A stretch of DNA of 53,504 nt from Chloroflexota bacterium (GTDB lineage: Bacteria > Chloroflexota > UBA6077 > CF-72): the NCBI GenBank assembly GCA_019247515.1, contig JAFAOS010000158.1:1-53504 (forward strand), written 5' to 3'. The translations under genes were made by a program, and so were the position numbers. Numbering within the stretch: position 1 is the first letter of the stretch; each line of letters opens with the position of its first letter. This document shows, one piece after another, positions 24,876-32,628 of this stretch. The notes under the pieces were generated by a model. That model searched no databases and was not told the DNA's origin. It saw only the letters and a list, made by a program, of their open reading frames with translations.

Positions 24876-27112
24876 TCGGCACGTCGGTCCAGCGGCGAGA
24901 TGGACCCGCCAAAGTTACGGGCCGCGCGCTGTACGCCGCCGACGTGCGCGCCGAGGGTCGACTGTGGGGCGGCGTGTTGCGCAGCCCGCTTGCCTACGCG
25001 CGCGTTTATCGAGTGGAGACTCGCGCCGCGCGCGGGCTGCCCGGGGTCCGCGCGATCGTGTCCGGCGCCGACCTGCCCGACGAGCTCCTGGCTGGCCGCA
25101 CGTTCTCGGACGTCCCGGTGCTGTGCCGCGATGTGGTCCGCTTCGTGGGCGATCGCGTCGCCGGGGTCGCCGCCGACTCGCCGGAGGCAGTCGCGGCCGC
25201 GCTCGCGGCCATCGAGGTTGACTATGACGAGCTGCCGGGCGCGGTGTTCGACCCGCAAGCGGCGCTGCGAGCGGCCGCGCCGGTGCTCCATCCCGCGTTC
25301 GAGGCGTATCACGGCGCCGGCCAGCGCGAGCGGCCCCACGCGAATGTCTCCGCTTACGAGCGTCTCGAGTCGGGCGACGTCGACGCGGACCTTCGCGGGG
25401 CGGACATTGAGCACGCGGCCACGTATGCCACGCCGATGCAGCACCAGGGCTATCTGGAGCCGCACACGTGCCTGGCCACCTGGGGCGCCGACGGCATGCT
25501 GCGGGTGTGGGCCTCCAACAAGGCACCCTTTCTGCTGCGTGACGAGCTGGCGCGCGTGCTCGGTCTGGAGCAACACCAGGTGATCGTCGAACCGACCTGG
25601 GTGGGCGGCGACTTCGGCGGCAAGGGCTCGTCGATGGACGTGCCGCTGGCGGCGCTGCTGTCACGCGCCAGCGGCGGACGACCGGTCCAGATGGCGCTGA
25701 GCGCCGTCGAGGAATTGACCGCCGCCAACCCACGGCACGCCTCGCGCATCACGGTCCGCAGCCGGCTGCGTGGTGACGGACGCATGCTGGCGCGGCACGT
25801 CAACGCCGTGTTCGACGGTGGCGCGTATGCCGGCTACAAGCCGATTCCGGGCGGCAACCTGGCGGGCCGTTTCTGGTCCGTGGGCCCATATTCGACCGAA
25901 ACCGCGCGCTGGGAGAGCAGCGTCGTCTACACCAATCACGTGCCCGGTGGCCACATGCGCGCGCCGGGCGAGGTCCAGGCGACGTTCGCGGTCGAGTCGG
26001 ACATGGATCGATTGGCGGAGCTCGTCGACATGGACCCACTGGCGTTTCGTCAGCAGAATGCCGTGGCCGACGGCGAAGCCGGACCGCTGGGAGAGCCGTG
26101 GCGCGCGGTGCGCTTGCGCGAGTGCCTGGCGCGCGTGCGCGAGCTATCCGGCTGGAACCGTGCCCTCACGGAGCCGGACGTGGGGCGCGGTGTGGCGGTC
26201 AGCCACTGCGCGGGTGGCCTGGGCGTCTCAAACGCGCGTGTCGAGGTCGCATTCGACGGCGGCGTGACCCTCTACTCGGGTGTCAGTGACCAGGGATCGG
26301 GGGCGCACACGATGCTGGTGCAGGTGGTCGCCCATGAGCTGGGGCTGGATGCCGAGCAAGTTCGGCTGGTGGTGGGCGGCACGGACACCGCGCCGTGGGA
26401 CAGCGGCGCGAGCGCGAGCCGCTTGACGTTCGTCGGCGGTCTGGCGGCTCAGCGGGCCGCCGAGAAAGTGCGAGAACGCCTGGTGGCACTGGCCGCGGAG
26501 TACCTGGGCTGTCCGTCGGAGTGTGTCGAGCTGCAAGACGGTTTTCTTGATTCGCTGTCAGGTCGAAGCCTGTCACTCACGGAGCTCGCGCGCCGCGCGA
26601 TTCCAGCCGAGGCCCCGGTTTCGGAAACGGGGACGTTCGCGAGCCCCGCGCTTTCCGAGGCGCCCAGCTTCGCCGCGCTGGTGGCGGAGGTCCACGTCGA
26701 TCGCGAAACGGGCCAGGTTGGCGTCCGCAAGCTCACCGGCGTCTTCGACGTCGGGACTGTCGTCAACCCGTTGGGACTGGACGGCCAGCTGCGCGGCGGA
26801 CTCATTCAGAGCCTCGGCGCTGCGCTCATGGAGGACATCGGTCTGGATGCCGACGGCCGCGTCGCCGCCGCCAGCCTGGCGGACTACAAGCTGCCCTGCG
26901 CGCTGGACATTCCGCCTTGCGAGATCGAGCTCATCACCGATGCGCCGGGCGACGGGCCGTACGGCGCAAAGGCCGTCGGCGAGCTGACCAACCCTCTGGC
27001 CCCGCCGGCCATCGCCAACGCGGTGTACGCCGCGGTCGGCGTGCGGATTCGTGAGCTGCCTCTCACCGCGGAGCGGATTTATCGCGCCCTCCACCCACCG
27101 GCCGCATCGTGA
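24872..27112 (+). CDS. Orphan molybdenum hydroxylase large subunit, xanthine dehydrogenase family
   Basis: 746 aa, GTG start overlapping the previous stop by 4 bp. N-terminal VTGRALYAADV, then GGDFGGKG (245-252), GGHMRAPGEVQATFA, VSDQGSGAHTMLVQ and the catalytic glutamate in AVGELTNP (E704). All signatures of an active Mo subunit are there, but no FAD or 2Fe-2S subunit gene is adjacent. It might borrow those encoded at 9444-9950 and 12412-13281, or have partners elsewhere. Substrate unknown. The 3' end overlaps the ThDP-enzyme gene (GTGA). Confidence 0.9.
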   Translation: MIGTSVQRRDGPAKVTGRALYAADVRAEGRLWGGVLRSPLAYARVYRVETRAARGLPGVRAIVSGADLPDELLAGRTFSDVPVLCRDVVRFVGDRVAGVAADSPEAVAAALAAIEVDYDELPGAVFDPQAALRAAAPVLHPAFEAYHGAGQRERPHANVSAYERLESGDVDADLRGADIEHAATYATPMQHQGYLEPHTCLATWGADGMLRVWASNKAPFLLRDELARVLGLEQHQVIVEPTWVGGDFGGKGSSMDVPLAALLSRASGGRPVQMALSAVEELTAANPRHASRITVRSRLRGDGRMLARHVNAVFDGGAYAGYKPIPGGNLAGRFWSVGPYSTETARWESSVVYTNHVPGGHMRAPGEVQATFAVESDMDRLAELVDMDPLAFRQQNAVADGEAGPLGEPWRAVRLRECLARVRELSGWNRALTEPDVGRGVAVSHCAGGLGVSNARVEVAFDGGVTLYSGVSDQGSGAHTMLVQVVAHELGLDAEQVRLVVGGTDTAPWDSGASASRLTFVGGLAAQRAAEKVRERLVALAAEYLGCPSECVELQDGFLDSLSGRSLSLTELARRAIPAEAPVSETGTFASPALSEAPSFAALVAEVHVDRETGQVGVRKLTGVFDVGTVVNPLGLDGQLRGGLIQSLGAALMEDIGLDADGRVAAASLADYKLPCALDIPPCEIELITDAPGDGPYGAKAVGELTNPLAPPAIANAVYAAVGVRIRELPLTAERIYRALHPPAAS

Positions 27113-27636
27113 GCGAAGCCAGGGCCGGTGGCTACAACCTGGACAACGCGCGCGCCTTTCACCGTGGTCTGCGCGCCGGTGGTGTGGATTTCGCGGTCTA
27201 CGTCCCCGACAGCATCCTGGACCCGGTCGAGGCGCTGCTCGAATCCGATCCAGAGGTCCAGACGGTCGTCTGCGCGCGTGAGGATGAAGGCATCGCCATC
27301 GCGATGGGCGCCGCGATGGGCGGTAAAACGCCGGTCGCGCTCATGGAGGGCTCCGGTCTCGGCCTCTCGGGACTGATCCTGGCGCGCGGACTGATCCAGC
27401 GCACGCCGCTGCTGCTGCTGGTGGGTCACGCCGGCGACATTGGCGGCCAGTTCGACTATCACGCCGCGACGCGAATGGTGGGTCAGGCGACGCTCGCCGG
27501 ACTCGGCATCCCGCATCTGACGGTGCTCGATCCGGCGCTGATCGAGACTCTGGTGCGCGAGGCGCTGGTCACCGTGCGCGGTCAGCGCACGCCGGTGGGG
27601 GTGTTCGTGCCGCGCCACATTTCGCGAGCCGGCTGA
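27109..27636 (+). CDS. ThDP enzyme N-terminal (PYR) domain, sulfopyruvate decarboxylase alpha-like
   Basis: 175 aa, GTG start overlapping the stop of the Mo subunit gene. Matches the pyrimidine-binding half of ThDP decarboxylases: FHRGLRAGGVDFAVYVPDS, CAREDEGIAIAMGAAMGG (the conserved Glu activating ThDP), ALMEGSGLGLSGLI. ComD-like subunits need a beta (PP-domain) partner, and the only candidate is the convergent gene at 27638. Could act on sulfopyruvate, phosphonopyruvate or another 2-oxo acid. Confidence 0.85.
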   Translation: MSEARAGGYNLDNARAFHRGLRAGGVDFAVYVPDSILDPVEALLESDPEVQTVVCAREDEGIAIAMGAAMGGKTPVALMEGSGLGLSGLILARGLIQRTPLLLLVGHAGDIGGQFDYHAATRMVGQATLAGLGIPHLTVLDPALIETLVREALVTVRGQRTPVGVFVPRHISRAG

Positions 27637-27637
27637 A

Positions 27638-28228
27638 TCAGGAACGCCGCAGCGCGCGGCGGAACAGGGCGGCCTGATCGGGGATGTCGGTGGTGAAGTG
27701 CTGGCGCGCGCGCGGGTCGTGCCGGTCGGAGGCATCCACGCTGGCGACAATTACCCACGGGCCATCGCGTGTCATGGCGCTGGCGATTGCCGAGCGAAAT
27801 TCGTCGAGGCTTGTTGGCGCCGCTACTTGCAAAGTTGCGCCGGCGGCGCGGGCCATGCCCGCCAGGTCCGCGCCCGACGCCGCGGTCGCCGAGGCGACGG
27901 CGCCACGCCCGGTGGTCAGATACACGCCGTTGTCGAATACCAGGATGGTCAGGTTGGGCGCGGGATAGCGGCCCACAGTTGTGAGGAGGGGCAGGGCCAT
28001 CAGCATCGAGCCGTCGCCTTCGATGGCCACCACGCGTCGGCCGGACGGTTCCAGGGCCAGGGCCAGGCCGAGGCACATCGGCGCGGCGTAGCCCATGTCC
28101 ATGTTGTAGATGGTCAGGTCCGAATGGGCGGCGGCTGCCAGCTCGTGACCGGCGAACCCGGGCCCGACAATGACCGCCGCGTCGCCGCGCGCGGCCGCGA
28201 AGACCTCCAGACATTCGATGCGATTCAC
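27638..28228 (-). CDS. ThDP enzyme C-terminal (PP) domain, sulfopyruvate decarboxylase beta-like
   Basis: 196 aa. Contains the ThDP-Mg binding motif EGDGSMLMALPLLTT...LVFDN and the preceding NMDMGYAAPMCLGLALAL. This is the pyrophosphate half (ComE-like) that complements the PYR half at 27109-27636. The two genes face each other tail to tail with only base 27637 between the stops, so the subunits are made from opposite strands. It runs away from the divergent hydrolase at 28276. Confidence 0.87.
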   Translation of the reverse strand: MNRIECLEVFAAARGDAAVIVGPGFAGHELAAAAHSDLTIYNMDMGYAAPMCLGLALALEPSGRRVVAIEGDGSMLMALPLLTTVGRYPAPNLTILVFDNGVYLTTGRGAVASATAASGADLAGMARAAGATLQVAAPTSLDEFRSAIASAMTRDGPWVIVASVDASDRHDPRARQHFTTDIPDQAALFRRALRRS

Positions 28229-28275
28229 TTGTCGCGAGCGTAAACCACGGGGAGCCTGCTCGGCAGCACGGTAGG

Positions 28276-29133
28276 ATGAATCGCACTATGGTCAGCACAC
28301 CAGAGGTTCTCGACGAGGTCGCCTCGGGACACTACGTCCAGGCCGGCAACGTCAAGCTGTACTACAACGACGTGGGGAGCGGCGCGCCGGTGATCATGCT
28401 CCACGGCGCCGGACCCGGGGCTTCCAGCTGGAGCAACTTCCAGGGTAATCTCCCGGCGTTCGCCGACAGGTTTCGTTTGCTGCTGGTGGACATGCCGCAA
28501 TTCGGCAAATCAGAAAAGGTCGTCATCGAAAACGAGGGGCGGCTGACCTTCACGGCACGCGCCCTCGACGCCTTCATGGACCAGTTGGGCCTGGAGTCGG
28601 CCCATTTCGTCGGTAACTCGATGGGCGGTCAGGCGGCCATCAAACTCGCCATCGATGCGCCGCGGCGTGTCAGCAAGCTGGTGGTGATCGGCAGCGCGCC
28701 GGTGAGCCAGAGCCTGTTCACGCCGACGCCCCTGGAAGGCATCAAGCACATTGCCGGCTATTATCGCGGCGACGGGCCGTCGCTGGACAAGATGCGGCGG
28801 CTGATGGAAGTCATCGTGTACGACCAGTCGCTGATCACGGACGAGGCGGTCCGCGAGCGCTACGAAGCCAGCCTGGACGCGGACGTGCAACGCATCATGA
28901 CCTCCACTCCGCCGCGCAACGAAGACCTGTCCGCGCAGCTTCACCAGGTGGAGTGCCCGGTGCTGGTTGTCTGGGGCATGGACGATCGCATGGGCGCGCT
29001 CGACGTGGGGCTGCTGCTGACGCGGCGGATGCCGAAAGCGCGGATGCACATCTTCAATCGCTGCGGTCACTGGGCGCAGGTGGAGCACCGCGACGAATTC
29101 AACCGGCTTGTGCTCGACTTTCTGAGCCACTGA
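28276..29133 (+). CDS. Alpha/beta hydrolase, meta-cleavage product (C-C bond) hydrolase-like
   Basis: 285 aa. Oxyanion motif MLHGAGPGASSW, nucleophile elbow GNSMGG (Ser115), Asp in WGMDDR and His in CGHWAQVEH (about 265). The HGAGPG / GNSMGG / CGHWAQ combination is typical of BphD/MhpC/DmpD-type hydrolases that cleave the ring-fission products of catechols. It could feed the hydratase at 16148, with ring cleavage by the LigB-family enzyme at 31725. The 3' end overlaps the convergent Rieske gene by 35 bp. Confidence 0.88.
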   Translation: MNRTMVSTPEVLDEVASGHYVQAGNVKLYYNDVGSGAPVIMLHGAGPGASSWSNFQGNLPAFADRFRLLLVDMPQFGKSEKVVIENEGRLTFTARALDAFMDQLGLESAHFVGNSMGGQAAIKLAIDAPRRVSKLVVIGSAPVSQSLFTPTPLEGIKHIAGYYRGDGPSLDKMRRLMEVIVYDQSLITDEAVRERYEASLDADVQRIMTSTPPRNEDLSAQLHQVECPVLVVWGMDDRMGALDVGLLLTRRMPKARMHIFNRCGHWAQVEHRDEFNRLVLDFLSH

Positions 29134-30232
29134 CCTGTGTTTTGGAGTGAGCGCGGGGGTGCTCGCACAACTTGCGCCAGGCGATGATCGACACGTCCGG
29201 GCGGTACAGGCGCTCGGGAGGAATCTGCATCGTCTCCACCATCCTGGCGTCCTGATCGTTGAACATGCCATGGAAAATCCAGCGCGTATACATGCGGTAC
29301 TTCAGCGAAAATCGCGCGCCTTCCAGTCCGCCGACCTGACGCGCCGCCACCTGCACGTAGCGGTGCCGACCGGCCTCCGTTGGCACGTACCACTCGTAGT
29401 GCGCCCACTCGCCGTAGTCCACGCGCAACAGGCCCGGCAGGCGGATAGAGGTCGTCGGTCCGCGTCCGCCGCGCTTCCACCACCCGTTGCGCGGCCACTG
29501 GCCCACAACCGGATAGTCGGCGACCATCGCGACGTTACTGGGAATTCGGGTAATCCATTGCGCATCTCGACTCGGCGCCACGCTCGCGCGGTTGTACGCC
29601 GGCAGCTTGCGGAAGAACGTCCACGCCGAGTCGCGGTGCAGATACTTGGCATGCCCCTCGTCGAAACCGTTCTCCGCGGCATAGCGCCAGTTGCCGGCCC
29701 GCTCGGTGATCCGTCCCGCAAGGGTAATCGGACCGCTCAACCATTCACTCGGCATGTCGACCTCAACGGGCGGCAGCCCGTGCTCGGTGTCGCCCATGTA
29801 CACCCAGACCAAGCCATGGCGGTCGACCACCGGATACGTGCGCACGCGCACTCTGCCGACCAGCGGTGAGTCTGGTCCATCGGTGAGACACGCGACCATC
29901 GACCCGCTGCACAGGTCGTAGGTCCACCCATGATAGATGCAGCTCCACGTGCCAGCTACTTCCTGTTTACCCAGCGACAGCGGCACGCCGCGATGCGGAC
30001 ACCGGTCGGCCAGCGCGCGCACCTGTCCGTCGCGGTCGCGGATCAGCATCACCCGATCGCCCAGGAGCGTCATCGCCAGCGGTTTGCCGCCCCGCCGCAG
30101 CTCGCTGGACCAGGCGACCGGATACCAGTAGTTGCGGAAGCCGAGCACCGCCGCGTCGTACGTGGGCCACGTGTCCCAGCGTTCGCGTCCGAGGGTCGCG
30201 GCGCCGCGGGCTGGCATTTCGGAGAGCGTCAC
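29099..30232 (-). CDS. Rieske non-heme iron oxygenase, large subunit type
   Basis: 377 aa from a GTG at 30232 that overlaps the preceding stop by 4 bp (GTGA); a later ATG at 30217 is possible. Rieske centre C78-H80 (CPHRG) and C98-H101 (CIYHGW). The catalytic domain carries ENGFDEGHAKYLHRDS, with the two His iron ligands and the bridging Asp nearby. The fold resembles vanillate O-demethylase/phthalate-type monooxygenases (single-component alpha-3). No reductase gene is adjacent. Probably hydroxylates or demethylates an aromatic compound. Confidence 0.9.
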   Translation of the reverse strand: MTLSEMPARGAATLGRERWDTWPTYDAAVLGFRNYWYPVAWSSELRRGGKPLAMTLLGDRVMLIRDRDGQVRALADRCPHRGVPLSLGKQEVAGTWSCIYHGWTYDLCSGSMVACLTDGPDSPLVGRVRVRTYPVVDRHGLVWVYMGDTEHGLPPVEVDMPSEWLSGPITLAGRITERAGNWRYAAENGFDEGHAKYLHRDSAWTFFRKLPAYNRASVAPSRDAQWITRIPSNVAMVADYPVVGQWPRNGWWKRGGRGPTTSIRLPGLLRVDYGEWAHYEWYVPTEAGRHRYVQVAARQVGGLEGARFSLKYRMYTRWIFHGMFNDQDARMVETMQIPPERLYRPDVSIIAWRKLCEHPRAHSKTQVSGSESRAQAG

Positions 30233-31566
30233 GCCAGGCCTACCTCCGAGCGGTCCCGCGTACACGTGTCGACGATCGCGTACACCAGACACTCCGTCAA
30301 GCGTTGCATGGCCGTCGGGCTGGCCGCACCCATGGAGAAGCCAGGATACCGCGGCGGTGGCGGCGTGCGCGGCAACCCGAGGCGCGCGGTGGGGATGCCT
30401 CGACCGCGCAAGATCGCGGCATCGGTGGCGCCACTGGTGCCGCGGATGGGCTGGTGAGGCTGGCCCTCGCGTTGCTCCCAGGCCCGCATCAACGACTGGA
30501 CGATCCAGTTCTCAGGCTCCGTCCGCGTGCCGGGGATGGACAGGATCATGTCGAAGTCCACCTCCAGGTCCGGATGACGGCCTTTGATTTCGGCCAGCGC
30601 CGCGCCGAATTCGCGCTTCAATTCCATGGGCGTCGTGCGCGGACTGATGCGCGCGTCGACGTACAGGTAAACCACCGACGGCACGAAGGAGGGTTTATAG
30701 GTCCACCCGCCTTCGATCGCGCCGATCGAGCCCTGGGGAGCGACCAGCCCGTCGGTGTGCGCCGCGGCGTAGCGTGGAAACCACTCCTCCAGGCCCTGAA
30801 TGACCTTCGTGGCTTCGACAATGGGGTTCCTGTACGGGACGATGTGGCGGATGCCGGTGTAGTTCAGCGTGCCCCTCACCGCGACTTTGAACCAGCACAG
30901 GCCGACTTCTTCCCAGGACACCGCGTAGCCGGGCTTGGCGATGATGGCGAAGTCGCCCCACACGCCCTGCTCCAGCATGAACGAGCAGCCGTTGCCCTGA
31001 CCGGCGTTCGAGCGGGCGCGACCGGGGCGCCGGTTGGTGGGCATCCCGCCGGCGCCGAGGCCAACGAGCACATCGCCTTTTAGAGGGAATCCGGCCCGCC
31101 GCACGGCTTCGGCGGCGGTGATGACGCACGCCGCGTAGGCCTTCGGGTTTTCGGCGCCCTGGCCGATGACGTAATCGTCTTCGATGCGGCCGTGGGGCTG
31201 GAGGTCGGTTCTGATGGAGGCGCCCAGCCAGGGGAGGTCCTCAGCTTCGTCGCCGGTGAAGGCGGTGTCGATGGGCGCGTACAGGAGCAGGTCCGCGCCC
31301 TCTCCGCTGCCGTTGATCCTGCCGACTGCGTTGCCCTGGTCTTCGTCGATGGCCTGGTATCTGGCCTCGAGACCCGCGGCGCGCAGGTGGGCGGTGATGA
31401 ATTCATTGACCTGCCGCTCCTGGCCCGTCGGGCTCGGAACGCTGACGAGGTCGGCATCGAGTTTTCCCAGCGCGCGCGGCTCGATTTGCGCCCAGGCGTG
31501 CTCGAGCCAGGCCTGCTGTTGGGCCGAGAGCGGCCGCGGTTGGACGGCGACGCGCTCATCGATCAT
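30229..31566 (-). CDS. M20-family homologue lacking the metal ligands (putative pseudoenzyme)
   Basis: 445 aa. Overall M20 architecture is kept: catalytic-domain start VSVPSPTGQERQVNEFI, a dimerisation insert with GTLNYTGIRH, and a C-terminal return. The metal positions are altered: the HxD motif is YAPID (96-100), the bridging-Asp motif is GQGAENPK (135-142), the Glu-Glu pair is GLGAGG (169-174), and the final His motif is GFSMGAASP. So it cannot bind the usual two zinc ions. It may be a binding or scaffold protein, or use different chemistry. Overlaps the Rieske gene start by 4 bp. Confidence 0.82.
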   Translation of the reverse strand: MIDERVAVQPRPLSAQQQAWLEHAWAQIEPRALGKLDADLVSVPSPTGQERQVNEFITAHLRAAGLEARYQAIDEDQGNAVGRINGSGEGADLLLYAPIDTAFTGDEAEDLPWLGASIRTDLQPHGRIEDDYVIGQGAENPKAYAACVITAAEAVRRAGFPLKGDVLVGLGAGGMPTNRRPGRARSNAGQGNGCSFMLEQGVWGDFAIIAKPGYAVSWEEVGLCWFKVAVRGTLNYTGIRHIVPYRNPIVEATKVIQGLEEWFPRYAAAHTDGLVAPQGSIGAIEGGWTYKPSFVPSVVYLYVDARISPRTTPMELKREFGAALAEIKGRHPDLEVDFDMILSIPGTRTEPENWIVQSLMRAWEQREGQPHQPIRGTSGATDAAILRGRGIPTARLGLPRTPPPPRYPGFSMGAASPTAMQRLTECLVYAIVDTCTRDRSEVGLA

Positions 31567-31650
31567 TGGGGTGCGGCCCGGCGGGGGCTCGTCGCGGAGT
31601 CACTCACGTCCACTCGTCGCTGCGGAAACCAGGCGGCCACCACTTACGTC

Positions 31651-31676
31651 GACCCCCCGGGTCCCGACTGGGGGTC
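31651..31676. promoter_or_regulatory. Inverted repeat GACCCCC / GGGGGTC in a divergent gap
   Basis: 7-bp arms at 31651-31657 and 31670-31676 in the 158-bp gap between the divergent M20-like gene (start 31566) and the LigB-family gene (start 31725). Could be an operator or an RNA hairpin. No T-run follows, so a classic terminator is not supported. Confidence 0.35.
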
Positions 31677-31699
31677 GGACGAAGCGTCTGACATGCGGT

Positions 31700-31717
31700 T
31701 TGGCTAGTATATGCCAA
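31700..31717. promoter_or_regulatory. Inverted repeat TTGGC-N8-GCCAA with TAGTAT, candidate promoter/operator
   Basis: Perfect 5-bp arms around TAGTATAT, 8 bp upstream of the LigB-family ATG at 31725. It is AT-richer than its surroundings. TAGTAT could serve as a -10 element for an almost leaderless transcript, with the arms as repressor site. This is inferred from sequence only. Confidence 0.4.
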
Positions 31718-31724
31718 CACCTGT

Positions 31725-32618
31725 ATGCAACTCGTCGGGGCTTTCGCCTGCTCCCACGCGGGATTCCTGATCACCCACTTCGATCAGGCCAGCGCCGCCA
31801 AGCGCGACGCGGTGTACGCCGGGTTCGCCACGATGCGCGAACGCATCGCCAGTCTGGCACCAGACGCGCTGATCGTCGTGGCAACCGACCACGGCCGCGT
31901 CTACCCGCTGACACACCAGCCCCAGTTTGTGATCGGCGTGGGCCCACGCGCCACTGGCATCGGCGACGCGGGCCTGCCCGGTTGCGAGGTGGCGATCCAT
32001 CAGCCGGTCGCGCAAGCGGTGCTGGAGGGCTGCGTCGACGAAGGTGTGGACCTGGCGTTTACCGAGGACGTGTCGATCGACCACTCGTTCGTCACGCCAC
32101 TGATGCTGGCAACCCCCGAACTGAGCATCCCGATCGTGCCAATTGTCCAGAACTGCCGCATGCGCCCGATGCCGACCCTGCGCCGCAGCCGCGCCGTTGG
32201 CCAGGCGATTGGCCGCGCCATCCGCGACTCACCCCGCTCAGAACGGGTGGTTGTCATTGGCACGGGCGGCCTGTCGCACTGGGTCGGCGACGAGCGACGG
32301 CGGTCGTTCATGCTTCAACCCGCCGGTACGCGCTACGCGCACGAAAGCGAGTATCCGCTGGTCCTGCCCGCGACTGGTCCGGTCAATGACGCGTTTGACC
32401 ATGAATTCCTCCAGAACCTGGTGCGGGGCCGGACAGCGGAGTTCGTCGGAGAGTGGCCCAACGATCGACTGGAGGAAACCGCGGGCAACGGTGCACACGA
32501 GGTCCGCAACTGGCTGCTGGTCGCCGGCCTGACCGACGATGCGCCCGCGAAAGTGCTCGCCTATGCGGCCGTGCCGGAGTGGCACACGGGCTCCGCGGTG
32601 GCCGCGTTCGACATCTGA
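31725..32618 (+). CDS. Class III extradiol ring-cleavage dioxygenase, LigB family
   Basis: 297 aa. LigB-type features: N-terminal iron-binding His in ACSHAGFL (H11), a second His in ATDHGRVY (about 56), acid/base region TEDVSIDHSFVTPL, and VVIGTGGLSHWVGD near the C-terminal half. This resembles MhpB / protocatechuate 4,5-dioxygenase beta, which open catechol-type rings next to a hydroxyl using Fe(II). First gene of a plus-strand set continuing with a cysteine hydrolase, an MBL hydrolase and a binding protein. Confidence 0.88.
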   Translation: MQLVGAFACSHAGFLITHFDQASAAKRDAVYAGFATMRERIASLAPDALIVVATDHGRVYPLTHQPQFVIGVGPRATGIGDAGLPGCEVAIHQPVAQAVLEGCVDEGVDLAFTEDVSIDHSFVTPLMLATPELSIPIVPIVQNCRMRPMPTLRRSRAVGQAIGRAIRDSPRSERVVVIGTGGLSHWVGDERRRSFMLQPAGTRYAHESEYPLVLPATGPVNDAFDHEFLQNLVRGRTAEFVGEWPNDRLEETAGNGAHEVRNWLLVAGLTDDAPAKVLAYAAVPEWHTGSAVAAFDI

Positions 32619-32628
32619 GGGAGAGAAA

